Positions 33,059-40,305 of a stretch of 40,537 nucleotides of DNA are shown piece by piece. The notes under the pieces were generated by a model that did not search any database, was not told where the DNA came from, and saw only the letters and a program-made list of their open reading frames with translations. A program made the translations under genes and the position numbers. The DNA is from Bacteroidota bacterium (GTDB lineage Bacteria > Bacteroidota > Bacteroidia > 2-12-FULL-35-15): assembly GCA_005772895.1 (NCBI GenBank), contig SXIH01000007.1, positions 1-40,537 of the forward strand. Reading direction: 5' to 3'. Every line of letters begins with the position of its first letter. Positions within the stretch are counted from its first letter, which is position 1.

Positions 33059-33520
33059 ATGATAACTCCAAACAACATACAAAAAAACACTTGGGCAACC
33101 TTAGCTTCTCTCACATTAATTGTTGGAGGAATCGGCCATTTCATTTTAATTGATTTATGCACAATCATTTTTGAAACAAGCATTGCAAACTGGTTCCCTT
33201 CCCCAATTTTAAATGAACTCAAAAAAACAACACTCGACATTGGCGTTTTAGGTAATAATAATGCATTCCGAATCTTCTCAGGATTTAGTTTGTGGATGGC
33301 ATTCAGTCTTGTTTTGTTCGGAATATTTAATTTATTAATATTCCGACAAATTGAACCAGGACACAAACTTCGCGTTCATGCTCTTGCTTTAAACTTATTC
33401 ATTTCAATAGTTTTTCTGGTTTTGGCTTCAAGCAGTTTTATTTGGCCGGCAGCAGTTGGTGGTGCAGCAGCTGTTGTATTTTTTGCTCTTGCGTTACGAA
33501 AAGAAAAAAAGTATGTTTGA
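33059..33520 (+). CDS. Small membrane protein, LIC_13387-like
   Basis: The ATG giving MITPNNIQKNTWATLASLTL is preferred over a TTG 39 bases upstream, because the TTG is part of the -33 promoter element. The 153-residue product has four membrane helices (about 13-33, 80-100, 110-130, 131-147) and the pattern TWATLASLTLIVGGIGHFIL resembling the LIC_13387 group of small membrane proteins, which has no known function. It opens a tight operon of small genes. Confidence 0.6.
   Translation: MITPNNIQKNTWATLASLTLIVGGIGHFILIDLCTIIFETSIANWFPSPILNELKKTTLDIGVLGNNNAFRIFSGFSLWMAFSLVLFGIFNLLIFRQIEPGHKLRVHALALNLFISIVFLVLASSSFIWPAAVGGAAAVVFFALALRKEKKYV
33489..33519 (+). promoter_or_regulatory. Second promoter candidate, TTG-N20-TATGTTTG
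   Basis: TTG (33489-33491), 20 bases, TATGTTTG (33512-33519), overlapping the end of the preceding gene; a second -7 box, TATATTTG, follows at 33527-33534, four bases before the phosphatase start codon. Together they suggest internal transcription starts for the phosphatase and following genes. Confidence 0.55.
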
Positions 33521-33537
33521 AAGACTTATATTTGAGA

Positions 33538-33861
33538 ATGAATATCCTATTTGTTTGTAGCAGAAATCAATGGCGCAGTCCAACAGCAGAAGCTATTTAT
33601 AAAAACCGTAATGGCTTGAATGTAAAGTCTGCAGGAACATCGTCCTCAGCAAAAATAAAATTGTCGGCAAAAACAATTCTGTGGGCCGATTTAATTTTTG
33701 TGATGGAGAAGAAACACAAGCAACGTATGGTAGAAAATTTTCCAAATGAAACAACAGACAAACAAATAATAATACTCGATATTCCTGATGAATACCAATT
33801 TATGGATGCTGAGTTAATTGAGGAAATAGAAACTAAAGTGGATTTAATATTGACACAATAA
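33538..33861 (+). CDS. Short low-molecular-weight protein tyrosine phosphatase
   Basis: The ATG giving MNILFVCSRNQWRSPTAEAI is the right start, since an upstream frame overlapping the preceding gene carries no homology. In 107 residues it has the phosphatase P-loop C7-SRNQW-R13-S and a C-terminal general-acid loop LDIPDEYQFMD, the arrangement of low-molecular-weight tyrosine phosphatases. It is shorter than classical members (about 150) but matches the compact bacterial subgroup. It would dephosphorylate tyrosine or possibly arginine residues; the substrate is unknown. It lies 17 bp after the membrane-protein gene and 4 bp before the next. Confidence 0.85.
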   Translation: MNILFVCSRNQWRSPTAEAIYKNRNGLNVKSAGTSSSAKIKLSAKTILWADLIFVMEKKHKQRMVENFPNETTDKQIIILDIPDEYQFMDAELIEEIETKVDLILTQ

Positions 33862-33865
33862 TACT

Positions 33866-34495
33866 ATGAAATTAACAGAAAAAATTTTAGCTGCATTAAT
33901 CTTTATTTCTATTTTACTTAAATTATTCCTTATACCGGGAGGTGGTGTACTTTTAGTTTTGAGTATGCAGTTACTCACAATAATATACTTTGCTTTAGGA
34001 TTTGCATTTTTTAATGGCATTCGGTTAAGGAATATATTCAAAAAAGCATCCTATGAAGGAATTAGTACCATGAGGGTAGTAGGCGCAGTAGTAACTGGAA
34101 TATGTTTGTCGAACTTATTGGTTGGAATACTATTTAAACTTCAACTTTGGCCCGGAGCCAATGCTACACTTATTGTGGCTCTGATTCCTACTATAATTGT
34201 TCTTATTATCATTCTCATAAAACTATTTAAAAATAAAGATTCCTATTACTCAGGAATACAATTGCGGATTGCAATTATAGGGACTATAGCACTTTTACTA
34301 TTTTTATTACCGTCTATTTCAATTATTAAAATACAATTTCGTGACCATCCAAGATATATAAAAGCATTTGAAGAATACAATCGTTACCCAACTGATGAAT
34401 CAAGTCGATTACTTGATATAGAATATATGAGGGCTACTCTTCCGCCCGAAGATTTTAAGCAATATGAGGAGTACATGAAAAATCAAGGAGAATGA
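33866..34495 (+). CDS. Hypothetical membrane protein
   Basis: A 209-residue protein with five membrane segments (about 8-25, 28-50, 70-92, 98-120, 133-153) and a soluble C-terminal tail of about 50 residues rich in Tyr and acidic residues (YIKAFEEYNRYPTDESSRLL). No family recognised. Its stop overlaps the next start by four bases (ATGA), so it is translationally coupled to the YwqK-like gene. Confidence 0.7.
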   Translation: MKLTEKILAALIFISILLKLFLIPGGGVLLVLSMQLLTIIYFALGFAFFNGIRLRNIFKKASYEGISTMRVVGAVVTGICLSNLLVGILFKLQLWPGANATLIVALIPTIIVLIIILIKLFKNKDSYYSGIQLRIAIIGTIALLLFLLPSISIIKIQFRDHPRYIKAFEEYNRYPTDESSRLLDIEYMRATLPPEDFKQYEEYMKNQGE

Positions 34496-35052
34496 AAAAA
34501 TTACTTCTTTTCACATTTATATTTTTGTGGCAATATGCTTTCTCACAAATTCCCGCAGATTCATTAAACAGACATAATGATAAAAATAAAAAACATGGAT
34601 TCTGGAAAGTATATTTAACTGAACAGTTAGTAGAAATAAAAGATACCAGCAAAGCCTATTATTATGGTTATAATTATTACGAAAATGGCGAATTAGTTAT
34701 TTTGATAGAAGGTGGAGAAAGGTATAAAAGGAAATCCATCAAAACTGTCAGCGATGGTGAGAAAGCTACAATGGGAAAGCCAATATTATTGAATGGGAAC
34801 TTTAAACTTTATCATGAAAAGGGATTGGCAGTGGAAGAGAAATACATTAACGGTCTTCCGGTAACACAAACAACGTATGATCCAAACAATACTGATAATC
34901 CTCCGAAAATAGAAACATTGGATTACACAAAACAATATAATGGTCAATTTGGTTCATGCTATTATGAGTGGTATTATGGAGATGGTTCAATTCGCAGTAA
35001 ATTCTGGATTGCAAAAAATGAAAAAGGTAAATGGACCTACATAAAAAAATGA
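34492..35052 (+). CDS. Secreted protein with MORN/YwqK-like units
   Basis: A 186-residue protein with signal peptide (MKKLLLFTFIFLWQYAFSQ). It has weaker aromatic-Gly repeat units than its two relatives in the window: KKHGFWKVYLTEQLVE, YYGYNYYENGELVIL, GNFKLYHEKGLAVEEKYING, YEWYYGDGSIRSK. Exported, probably beta-rich; no enzyme motif. Coupled by ATGA overlaps to the genes on both sides. Confidence 0.72.
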   Translation: MKKLLLFTFIFLWQYAFSQIPADSLNRHNDKNKKHGFWKVYLTEQLVEIKDTSKAYYYGYNYYENGELVILIEGGERYKRKSIKTVSDGEKATMGKPILLNGNFKLYHEKGLAVEEKYINGLPVTQTTYDPNNTDNPPKIETLDYTKQYNGQFGSCYYEWYYGDGSIRSKFWIAKNEKGKWTYIKK

Positions 35053-35462
35053 AAAAAACAAACAACACAACCGACTCCGAGCAAGTAAGTGCTCATATCA
35101 AAAGTCTAGAACCTTCATTTGCTAAAACCATTGAAACAATCCGGAAGATTATTTTAAGCTGCGACAAAGAAATTGGGGAACGTATTAAATGGAACAACCC
35201 TAGTTTTTATTATACCGGAGAAATGAAATCTTCTGACCCAAAAGAATACAAAAGAGAACTTATAGTAATGAATCTTCATAAAGAAAGAATAATGTTGGTA
35301 TTCCCAAGCGGAGCAAAAGTGAAAGACACTTCAGGATTATTGGAAGGCGATTACAAGGATGGCAGACGATTACTTGTATTCAAAGACATGACAGATGTTA
35401 AGGCAAAAGAAAAGGCTCTGCAAAAAATAATAAAAGATTGGTTGAAGCTTGTCGATAAATAA
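35049..35462 (+). CDS. DUF1801 domain-containing protein
   Basis: The start chosen overlaps the previous stop as ATGA; an in-frame ATG six codons upstream is less likely. The 137-residue cytoplasmic product shows the DUF1801 (YdhG-like) pattern: AKTIETIRKIILSC, GERIKWNNPSFYYTGEM, LIVMNLHKERIMLVFPSGAK and a C-terminal helix KEKALQKIIKDWLKL. The fold is known but the function is not. Last gene of the coupled run before a 108-bp gap. Confidence 0.88.
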   Translation: MKKTNNTTDSEQVSAHIKSLEPSFAKTIETIRKIILSCDKEIGERIKWNNPSFYYTGEMKSSDPKEYKRELIVMNLHKERIMLVFPSGAKVKDTSGLLEGDYKDGRRLLVFKDMTDVKAKEKALQKIIKDWLKLVDK

Positions 35463-35570
35463 AGCAAACTATTTTCCTTTTTTTGAAACTAAAAGCCTAA
35501 TTTCCTCTACACTTTTTAACTGAACACCTCTGTTTTTGTTTTTGGTTTATTTATTGAGTATTTTTATACC

Positions 35571-35972
35571 ATGAAAAAATTAATACTGCTTATCACTCTT
35601 ATAGTCTTTTCTGCGGACAGCTTTTCGCAAGACGTTGATTTCTACAATACTTATTTTGAAGGCAATGCTCTATTGTCAAAGGGACAATACGATAAAGCAA
35701 TTGAAAAATACAATGCGGCACTTAAATTATTCCCTGCCGACTATGTATTCTTTAATCGTGGGAATGCCAACTTCAAAAAAGGAGATTTGCCAAATGCAAT
35801 ATTGGATTATACTATTACAATTAAGATGAGAGATGATTATGCCGAAGCATATTTCCAACGCGGATTAATAAAAAATACTACCGGAGATAAAACTTCCTGC
35901 GATGACTTTAAAAAAGCAGTTAAGCTTGAATTAGAAGGTTCAAAAGAAGCCTTTAGAAAATACTGCAAATAA
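35571..35972 (+). CDS. Small secreted TPR protein
   Basis: A 133-residue protein with signal peptide (MKKLILLITLIVFSADSFSQ). Three TPR units follow: YFEGNALLSKGQYDKAIEKY, YVFFNRGNANFKKGDLPNAI, YAEAYFQRGLIKNTTGD. The TPR scaffold would bind a periplasmic or surface partner. A 32-codon membrane microprotein gene overlaps its stop codon by one base. Confidence 0.85.
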   Translation: MKKLILLITLIVFSADSFSQDVDFYNTYFEGNALLSKGQYDKAIEKYNAALKLFPADYVFFNRGNANFKKGDLPNAILDYTITIKMRDDYAEAYFQRGLIKNTTGDKTSCDDFKKAVKLELEGSKEAFRKYCK

Positions 35973-36070
35973 TGTCTACCGAAATGGACAGTACAACCTT
36001 AATGATAATTGTAGCTATCTGCTGCATTGTTCCCGTTTTTGTTATTCTTATGATTAGAAAGAAAAAATAA
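35972..36070 (+). CDS. Putative 32-residue single-pass membrane microprotein
   Basis: ATG overlaps the TPR stop codon as TAATG. The product has a polar N-terminus (MSTEMDSTT), one hydrophobic helix of about 19 residues (LMIIVAICCIVPVFVILMI) and a basic tail RKKK, ideal for an N-out/C-in single-pass protein. Too short for routine gene calling. The TAATG junction is the same as that between the alpha/beta hydrolase and Coq4-like genes, which supports real translation. Function unknown; it may assist the TPR protein. No comparison was possible. Confidence 0.55.
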   Translation: MSTEMDSTTLMIIVAICCIVPVFVILMIRKKK

Positions 36071-36072
36071 TA

Positions 36073-36093
36073 CTTGGCACTTGGCACTTGGCA
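36073..36093. repeat. Three CTTGGCA heptamers
   Basis: Three perfect contiguous copies of CTTGGCA beginning two bases after the microprotein stop codon. Confidence 0.85.
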
Positions 36094-36156
36094 CATTTTG
36101 CGCATCCTTCCTGTATCTTTCTTAATCATCCCCGTTATTATAGTAAAACAAAGAAG

Positions 36157-36870
36157 ATGCAAAAAGCCTACTCCGCTATTTTAGTCCTTTTATTAATTAC
36201 GAATTGTTTGTTTTCTCAAACCGGAACAATAAAAATTGCTAAGTCTCCTGCTGCAAAAAAAGATCCGATTGCTGCACAGAAGAATACACGGGCTATGCTG
36301 TTTTCATTCAGTCCCAATTTTACATTCAAAAAAAATAAAAAAAGTGGAGGAGATATAGAAGCACTAGTCGGATTCTACAACAATCATTGCTTTGTAGGAT
36401 TAAAATATTGTATCGAAATGGAGTATTACAGACTATCACCATATAATATCAAAACGCTACAACCGGAAACAGCATATTCGGAATCACAAACAGAATCAAG
36501 TTACTTAAAAGTACCGATAGGAATTTCAACTTTTATGCTAGAAGGTGCAGGTATAAAGATGGGAAAAGAGATCCGACTTGCTTATGCGTTAGCACTAGTT
36601 CCAGAGTATCTTCTAAAAACAAAAAATCAATACGCTAGATTATCTTATTCTGATTTTAATCAATTTAATTTAGGAGGATGTGCTTCAATAGGATTCCATG
36701 TCAAAAACCCGGGCCTAACAATGAGTGTTAGCTATTCCAGGGATTTTTTCGAAAATTTAAAAGATAGAAATATTTATAATGAAACAGGTGCAGTAGTTGA
36801 TAAACAAAAATCAAAAACAAATTTAGTAGCCTTTTCCATTAGTTATAAGATAGGGCTCCATAGAAAATAG
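36157..36870 (+). CDS. Secreted protein, probably outer-membrane beta-barrel-like
   Basis: The ATG giving MQKAYSAILVLLLITNCLFSQ is chosen because it starts a clean signal peptide; an upstream in-frame ATG 23 codons earlier would bury it. The 237-residue product alternates hydrophobic and polar residues in short strands (FVGLKYCIEMEYYRL, GLTMSVSYSRDFF) and ends with LVAFSISYKIGLHRK, an aromatic beta-strand end typical of outer-membrane beta-barrels. No specific family recognised. Followed by another beta-rich secreted protein on the same strand but with its own promoter. Confidence 0.65.
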   Translation: MQKAYSAILVLLLITNCLFSQTGTIKIAKSPAAKKDPIAAQKNTRAMLFSFSPNFTFKKNKKSGGDIEALVGFYNNHCFVGLKYCIEMEYYRLSPYNIKTLQPETAYSESQTESSYLKVPIGISTFMLEGAGIKMGKEIRLAYALALVPEYLLKTKNQYARLSYSDFNQFNLGGCASIGFHVKNPGLTMSVSYSRDFFENLKDRNIYNETGAVVDKQKSKTNLVAFSISYKIGLHRK

Positions 36871-36903
36871 ATTCATATATTTTAACATTTCATAAAAATA
36901 TCT

Positions 36904-36911
36904 TATATTTG
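36904..36911 (+). promoter_or_regulatory. Candidate -7 promoter element (TATATTTG)
   Basis: TATATTTG, 18 bp before the start codon of the following secreted protein. A TTTA rather than TTTG occurs at the expected upstream position. Confidence 0.5.
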
Positions 36912-36929
36912 ATTATACAATCATAAGAC

Positions 36930-37754
36930 ATGAAAAAGCTCTACTCACTTTTTATAATTGTTTTATTCTCATTAAGTTTTTTAATAAAAACAAATGCCCA
37001 ATCCGTTGTTGAAATAAATGGAACGGCACCACTCTCATTAAACTCACCAAAACTAATCTCCGGTGGCGGAGCAGGATTTGGATTCTACACTCCCCCAATT
37101 GATATTATTGAAGCAAGAAGAAGAACAATAAAAAGCAACAACCCTTCCCCACTTTGTTTACGCTTTGGTGGTTATTTTTATTTTGATGGTGTAGGACAAA
37201 AAACATTCAAAGGCATTCCCTTATTAAGTGGAACAGGAAATGCCAGCGTAAATTTTTCAAACAGCTTAACAGGCATTAATTTTTCTGCGAAACTTTCATC
37301 TTCATTAATAAATGGAAGAATAATTCCCTATGCAGAAGGATTTACAGGATTACGTTATTTTTCAAGTAGCATGACCATCACCCCTGACGATAAAGATGAA
37401 AATGCTAATTCCATTACTATTTCAAAAACCAGCGGCATTAATTTTGGTGCAACTGGAGGATTATTATTCAGAATTACAGATGAATTTTATATTGATACAG
37501 GAGTAATGTGGACGCACTCAGAAGTGCCAGGTGAATATGTTGATGTAAAATCATTGCAACAAATTGGTAACAACATTGGCTATAGAGCTGAAAAACTTCC
37601 TAACGACTTTTTAGTTTTCAAACTTGGCGTTACCGGATACATAGATGACTTTAGTGGTGGCAACGGTGATGGCTGGAGTAATTTTCTTGACGGCCTTTTT
37701 GATGGTATCGGATCCGGAAGTGGCAGCGGAAATATCGGACTTATAAAGTTTTAA
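36930..37754 (+). CDS. Secreted beta-rich (outer-membrane-like) protein with Gly-rich tail
   Basis: A 274-residue protein with signal peptide (MKKLYSLFIIVLFSLSFLIKTNAQ). The mature part has strand patterns of an outer-membrane barrel (LCLRFGGYFYFDGVG, IIPYAEGFTGLRYFSSSM, GINFGATGGLLFRITDEFYI). The C-terminus ends in a short Gly/Ser/Asp-rich run (GIGSGSGSGNIGLIKF) rather than the usual aromatic. No family recognised with confidence. Single gene with own promoter and a shared terminator. Confidence 0.65.
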   Translation: MKKLYSLFIIVLFSLSFLIKTNAQSVVEINGTAPLSLNSPKLISGGGAGFGFYTPPIDIIEARRRTIKSNNPSPLCLRFGGYFYFDGVGQKTFKGIPLLSGTGNASVNFSNSLTGINFSAKLSSSLINGRIIPYAEGFTGLRYFSSSMTITPDDKDENANSITISKTSGINFGATGGLLFRITDEFYIDTGVMWTHSEVPGEYVDVKSLQQIGNNIGYRAEKLPNDFLVFKLGVTGYIDDFSGGNGDGWSNFLDGLFDGIGSGSGSGNIGLIKF

Positions 37755-37788
37755 AAAAGCCTCTCAATAAACGAGAGGCTTTTTTTTA
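37753..37788. terminator. Bidirectional terminator between convergent genes
   Basis: Stem GCCTCTC / GAGAGGC with loop AATAAAC, A-run on the left and an eight-base T-run on the right, so it can end transcription from both sides. Confidence 0.9.
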
Positions 37789-37799
37789 TTAGTGAAGAG

Positions 37800-38426
37800 T
37801 TATCTCACTGCTACAACTTGTGGAGCAACTTTCTCTACCATATTCATTGCCTGCACAATATTGATGATTGCCTGGCTTTCTCTTTCTTCTGCGTTATGCA
37901 AATTTGCTAAAACTGCTACTACATTTCTTTGCGCATAAGCCTCTTCTCTCAATTCAACTGCAAATCGGTAAGAACGCACTGCAGAAAGCAACATACTCTT
38001 AGCCCTGATAATTGTGCTGTCACTTTGATCATAGTCGCCCAACATTTTCATAAACGAAGATTTCAAAAGTTTAAATTCCATTCGGTTGTTATATGCCAAT
38101 AATTCACAAGCTGCTAATTTTTTTGTGTCAGCTTGTTTTAACAATTCATTGGCAGCATCCATCATTCGCTTTTGTTCTTCTCCTCTTTTTAAACTTGCGA
38201 GTGCTTTCATTTTTTTTGCTCTGGCAATTAATTCTTCTGCCTGAATTAATAAAACTGAAGGATCATCAATCATAGAGAATTCTCTTTTTTCTGATTCTGT
38301 ATAGTTTTGATAACCCAATACAAAATTCTTGTCGTGTTGAAAAGCTGAATTAGCTGGTGTTTGACTTTTTATCACCACATGGATGATCAAAGCCAACAAT
38401 GTTAAGATAAATGTTTTTGTTTTCAT
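37800..38426 (-). CDS. Secreted helical (coiled-coil) protein of unknown function
   Basis: A 208-residue protein with signal peptide (MKTKTFILTLLALIIHVVIKSQ). The mature protein is almost all helix, with many Ala, Glu and Lys (QAEELIARAKKMKALASLKR, RMMDAANELLKQADTKKLAA, VVAVLANLHNAEERESQAI), reading like a helical-hairpin bundle. No known family identified. It is convergent with the preceding gene, sharing a terminator, and followed upstream by a gene-free region. Confidence 0.7.
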   Translation of the reverse strand: MKTKTFILTLLALIIHVVIKSQTPANSAFQHDKNFVLGYQNYTESEKREFSMIDDPSVLLIQAEELIARAKKMKALASLKRGEEQKRMMDAANELLKQADTKKLAACELLAYNNRMEFKLLKSSFMKMLGDYDQSDSTIIRAKSMLLSAVRSYRFAVELREEAYAQRNVVAVLANLHNAEERESQAIINIVQAMNMVEKVAPQVVAVR

Positions 38427-38817
38427 GACTTGTATATTTTAAATGCGTTAGATATATCATCTTGAAATAATTTTAATTCAGTAAATAAATATGATAAATA
38501 TTGAAGGACTTCTAAAGTCCTTACAGATAAAGAACTTTGTTTACATTAGTATGTAAATTTTGGTTTTTGTACGGCAAGAAAAAATAAAGGTTGGAAAAAT
38601 CCCTAAAGAATAATGAACAACAAAATGGTGATAAATTTAAAAAGAAAAAATTACGGAACCTTAGATTTGATAGTCCGTACAACTATATCGGGTTGATGGA
38701 ACGCAGATTGAACTGATAAAACGGATTCACACGGATTTTTATTTGCTAATTAACGAGACTAAACCTTGCCGTCACACTGAGCGGAGTCGAAGTGTTAGGG
38801 CGAAAACAATTTTAGAA
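38427..38817. other. Intergenic region without a gene, 391 bp
   Basis: Contains a perfect hairpin AAGGACTT-cta-AAGTCCTT (38504-38522), a repeat-like CGCAGATTGAACTG...ACGGATTCACACGGATTTTT segment (38703-38743) related to the region near 13.86 kb, and GTCACACTGAGCGGAGTCGA (38771-38790), which matches in reverse the repeat at 11385-11405. A 27-codon ORF at 38613 is not supported. Confidence 0.6.
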
Positions 38818-39570
38818 CTATTCAACACTCGCAACTACTCCAACTCCTTCATTCTTAATATCCTTTTTAGCAGGATTTCCTTTATACTTCACTCCACCCA
38901 ATCCTTTTGCATCTATAATTAATTCCTTTGAAGCAAACACTTCTGCTTTGCCAATTCCATCGGATTCCAAATCCACTTTTTCCGACTTAAAATCAAATGC
39001 TTCAAAAGAACCAATTCCTTTATGGTTAACATTAAACACTTTTGAGCTGCCTGATAAAGTTAACGATCCAACCAACTCCGATTTAACATTCAGCGTATCG
39101 CAATCTAAATTTAATTTTGTTGCTCCTACTCCCTTTAGTTCCAAATCAACCGACTTCAAATTTAACTTTCCCATGCAATGCAACAAACCAACTCCTTTTG
39201 TTTCTAACTTATTAATATCTGCTAATGTAATGTATACATTAATTTTTTTCATCTTGGTAATTTTTGAATCATCCTTCAACTTAACAGTCAAAACATTGTT
39301 TTCTACTTCAGTAATTATATATGACAGCACATTTTCATCAGTTTCTATCCTAATTTTCTCTTTTTCTTTCTGAACTAAATAAACATTAAAAACGCCTTCC
39401 AATACAATTTGATTAAAAGGTGCTATTTCTCTTTCTTCTGTAGCCACTTTTCCATTTCCTTTTACTTTATCAGAACCATCTCCGGTTGAAACGGTCATAT
39501 CACCACAAGCAAAAAATGGTATGGCAATGAACAGGAATAAGAATTTCGGGAATTGAGACAGCATTTTCAT
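38818..39570 (-). CDS. Head GIN domain (DUF2807) lipoprotein or secreted protein
   Basis: A 250-residue protein with a hydrophobic signal (FLFLFIAIPFFACGDM; Cys at 22 in a FFAC box, probably lipidated). The rest is the DUF2807 'head GIN' beta-helix: GKVATEEREIAPFNQIVLEG, VFNVYLVQKEKEKIRIETDE, then repeated rungs such as LETKGVGLLHCMGKL, LELKGVGATKLNL, VDLESDGIGKAEV, IDAKGLGGVKYKG. Such proteins occur widely in Bacteroidota envelopes; the function is not established. Divergent from YceI. Confidence 0.93.
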   Translation of the reverse strand: MKMLSQFPKFLFLFIAIPFFACGDMTVSTGDGSDKVKGNGKVATEEREIAPFNQIVLEGVFNVYLVQKEKEKIRIETDENVLSYIITEVENNVLTVKLKDDSKITKMKKINVYITLADINKLETKGVGLLHCMGKLNLKSVDLELKGVGATKLNLDCDTLNVKSELVGSLTLSGSSKVFNVNHKGIGSFEAFDFKSEKVDLESDGIGKAEVFASKELIIDAKGLGGVKYKGNPAKKDIKNEGVGVVASVE

Positions 39571-39622
39571 ATTTTATAGTTTAGATGACGAAATTAGACC
39601 ATTTTTGACTGAGACGAACACA

Positions 39623-39630
39623 CAAATATA
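39623..39630 (-). promoter_or_regulatory. Candidate -7 promoter element (TATATTTG)
   Basis: TATATTTG on the minus strand, 52 bp before the GIN-domain start codon; a TTTG lies 14 bases upstream, closer than the usual 19-20. Confidence 0.4.
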
Positions 39631-39737
39631 AAAGTTACAGGCTCCAAACACCTTATTTTTTAGCAAATAGTTCAAAAAATGACCCTCAGTTTCAGAAACA
39701 GCTAAATATTTGTATTTTTATGTAAAATAATCAAACT

Positions 39738-40268
39738 ATGAAAAAACTATCTATTGCAATTATTGCACTATTTGCAATTATCACTACCGGATTTACAGCA
39801 TCTGTTCTTTGGAATGTATCAAGCGAAGGAGTAACCATTAATTTTGAATTACCCGATGAAGGAACCAAAGGAACAGTAAGTGGATTAAAAGCTACCATCG
39901 ATTTTGACCACAAAGACCCATCTTCTTCGAAAATAGAAGCATCAATTGACTTCAAAACTCTTGACAGTGGAAATAAGCAAAAAGATGATCACCTGAAAGC
40001 TGCAGATATATTTGATGCAGAAAAATACCCTACTATTAAATTTTCATCATCTTCAATTAAAGCTACCAAAGAAGGATTTTTGGCAACAGGCAGCTTAACA
40101 ATAAAAGACTCCGTTAAAACAGTTGAAATCCCTTTCACTTTTAAGGAAGAAGCAAATGGCACAGGAGTATTAAAAGGAAATATGACAATTCATACAAGTG
40201 ACTTTGGCGTAATGAAAAAAGGGCAAGATAAAGTTATCGTTACAATCAATGTTCCGGTCAAAAAATAA
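39738..40268 (+). CDS. YceI family protein
   Basis: A 176-residue secreted lipid-binding protein of the YceI family. Signal peptide at 1-20 (MKKLSIAIIALFAIITTGFT). The family core is clear: INFELPDEGTKGTVSGLKAT, IEASIDFKTLDSGNKQKDDH, then LKAADIFDAEKYPTIKFSSS and TGSLTIKDSVKTVEIPFTF, the eight-stranded barrel that binds isoprenoid or polyprenyl lipids. A perfect 20-bp palindrome begins directly after the stop codon and another secreted protein follows 37 bp on. Confidence 0.95.
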   Translation: MKKLSIAIIALFAIITTGFTASVLWNVSSEGVTINFELPDEGTKGTVSGLKATIDFDHKDPSSSKIEASIDFKTLDSGNKQKDDHLKAADIFDAEKYPTIKFSSSSIKATKEGFLATGSLTIKDSVKTVEIPFTFKEEANGTGVLKGNMTIHTSDFGVMKKGQDKVIVTINVPVKK

Positions 40269-40288
40269 CCTGCCTGCCGGCAGGCAGG
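40269..40288. repeat. 20-bp perfect palindrome after the YceI stop codon
   Basis: CCTGCCTGCCGGCAGGCAGG is fully self-complementary and starts on the first base after TAA. A variant with one extra base occurs at 10521-10541. Confidence 0.85.
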
Positions 40289-40305
40289 GCGAATATAAAT
40301 TTAAA

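Noticed and set aside
38613..38696. 27-codon ORF (MNNKMVINLKRKN...)
   Set aside because: No promoter, ribosome-binding site, hydrophobic segment or coupling; too short to separate from chance.
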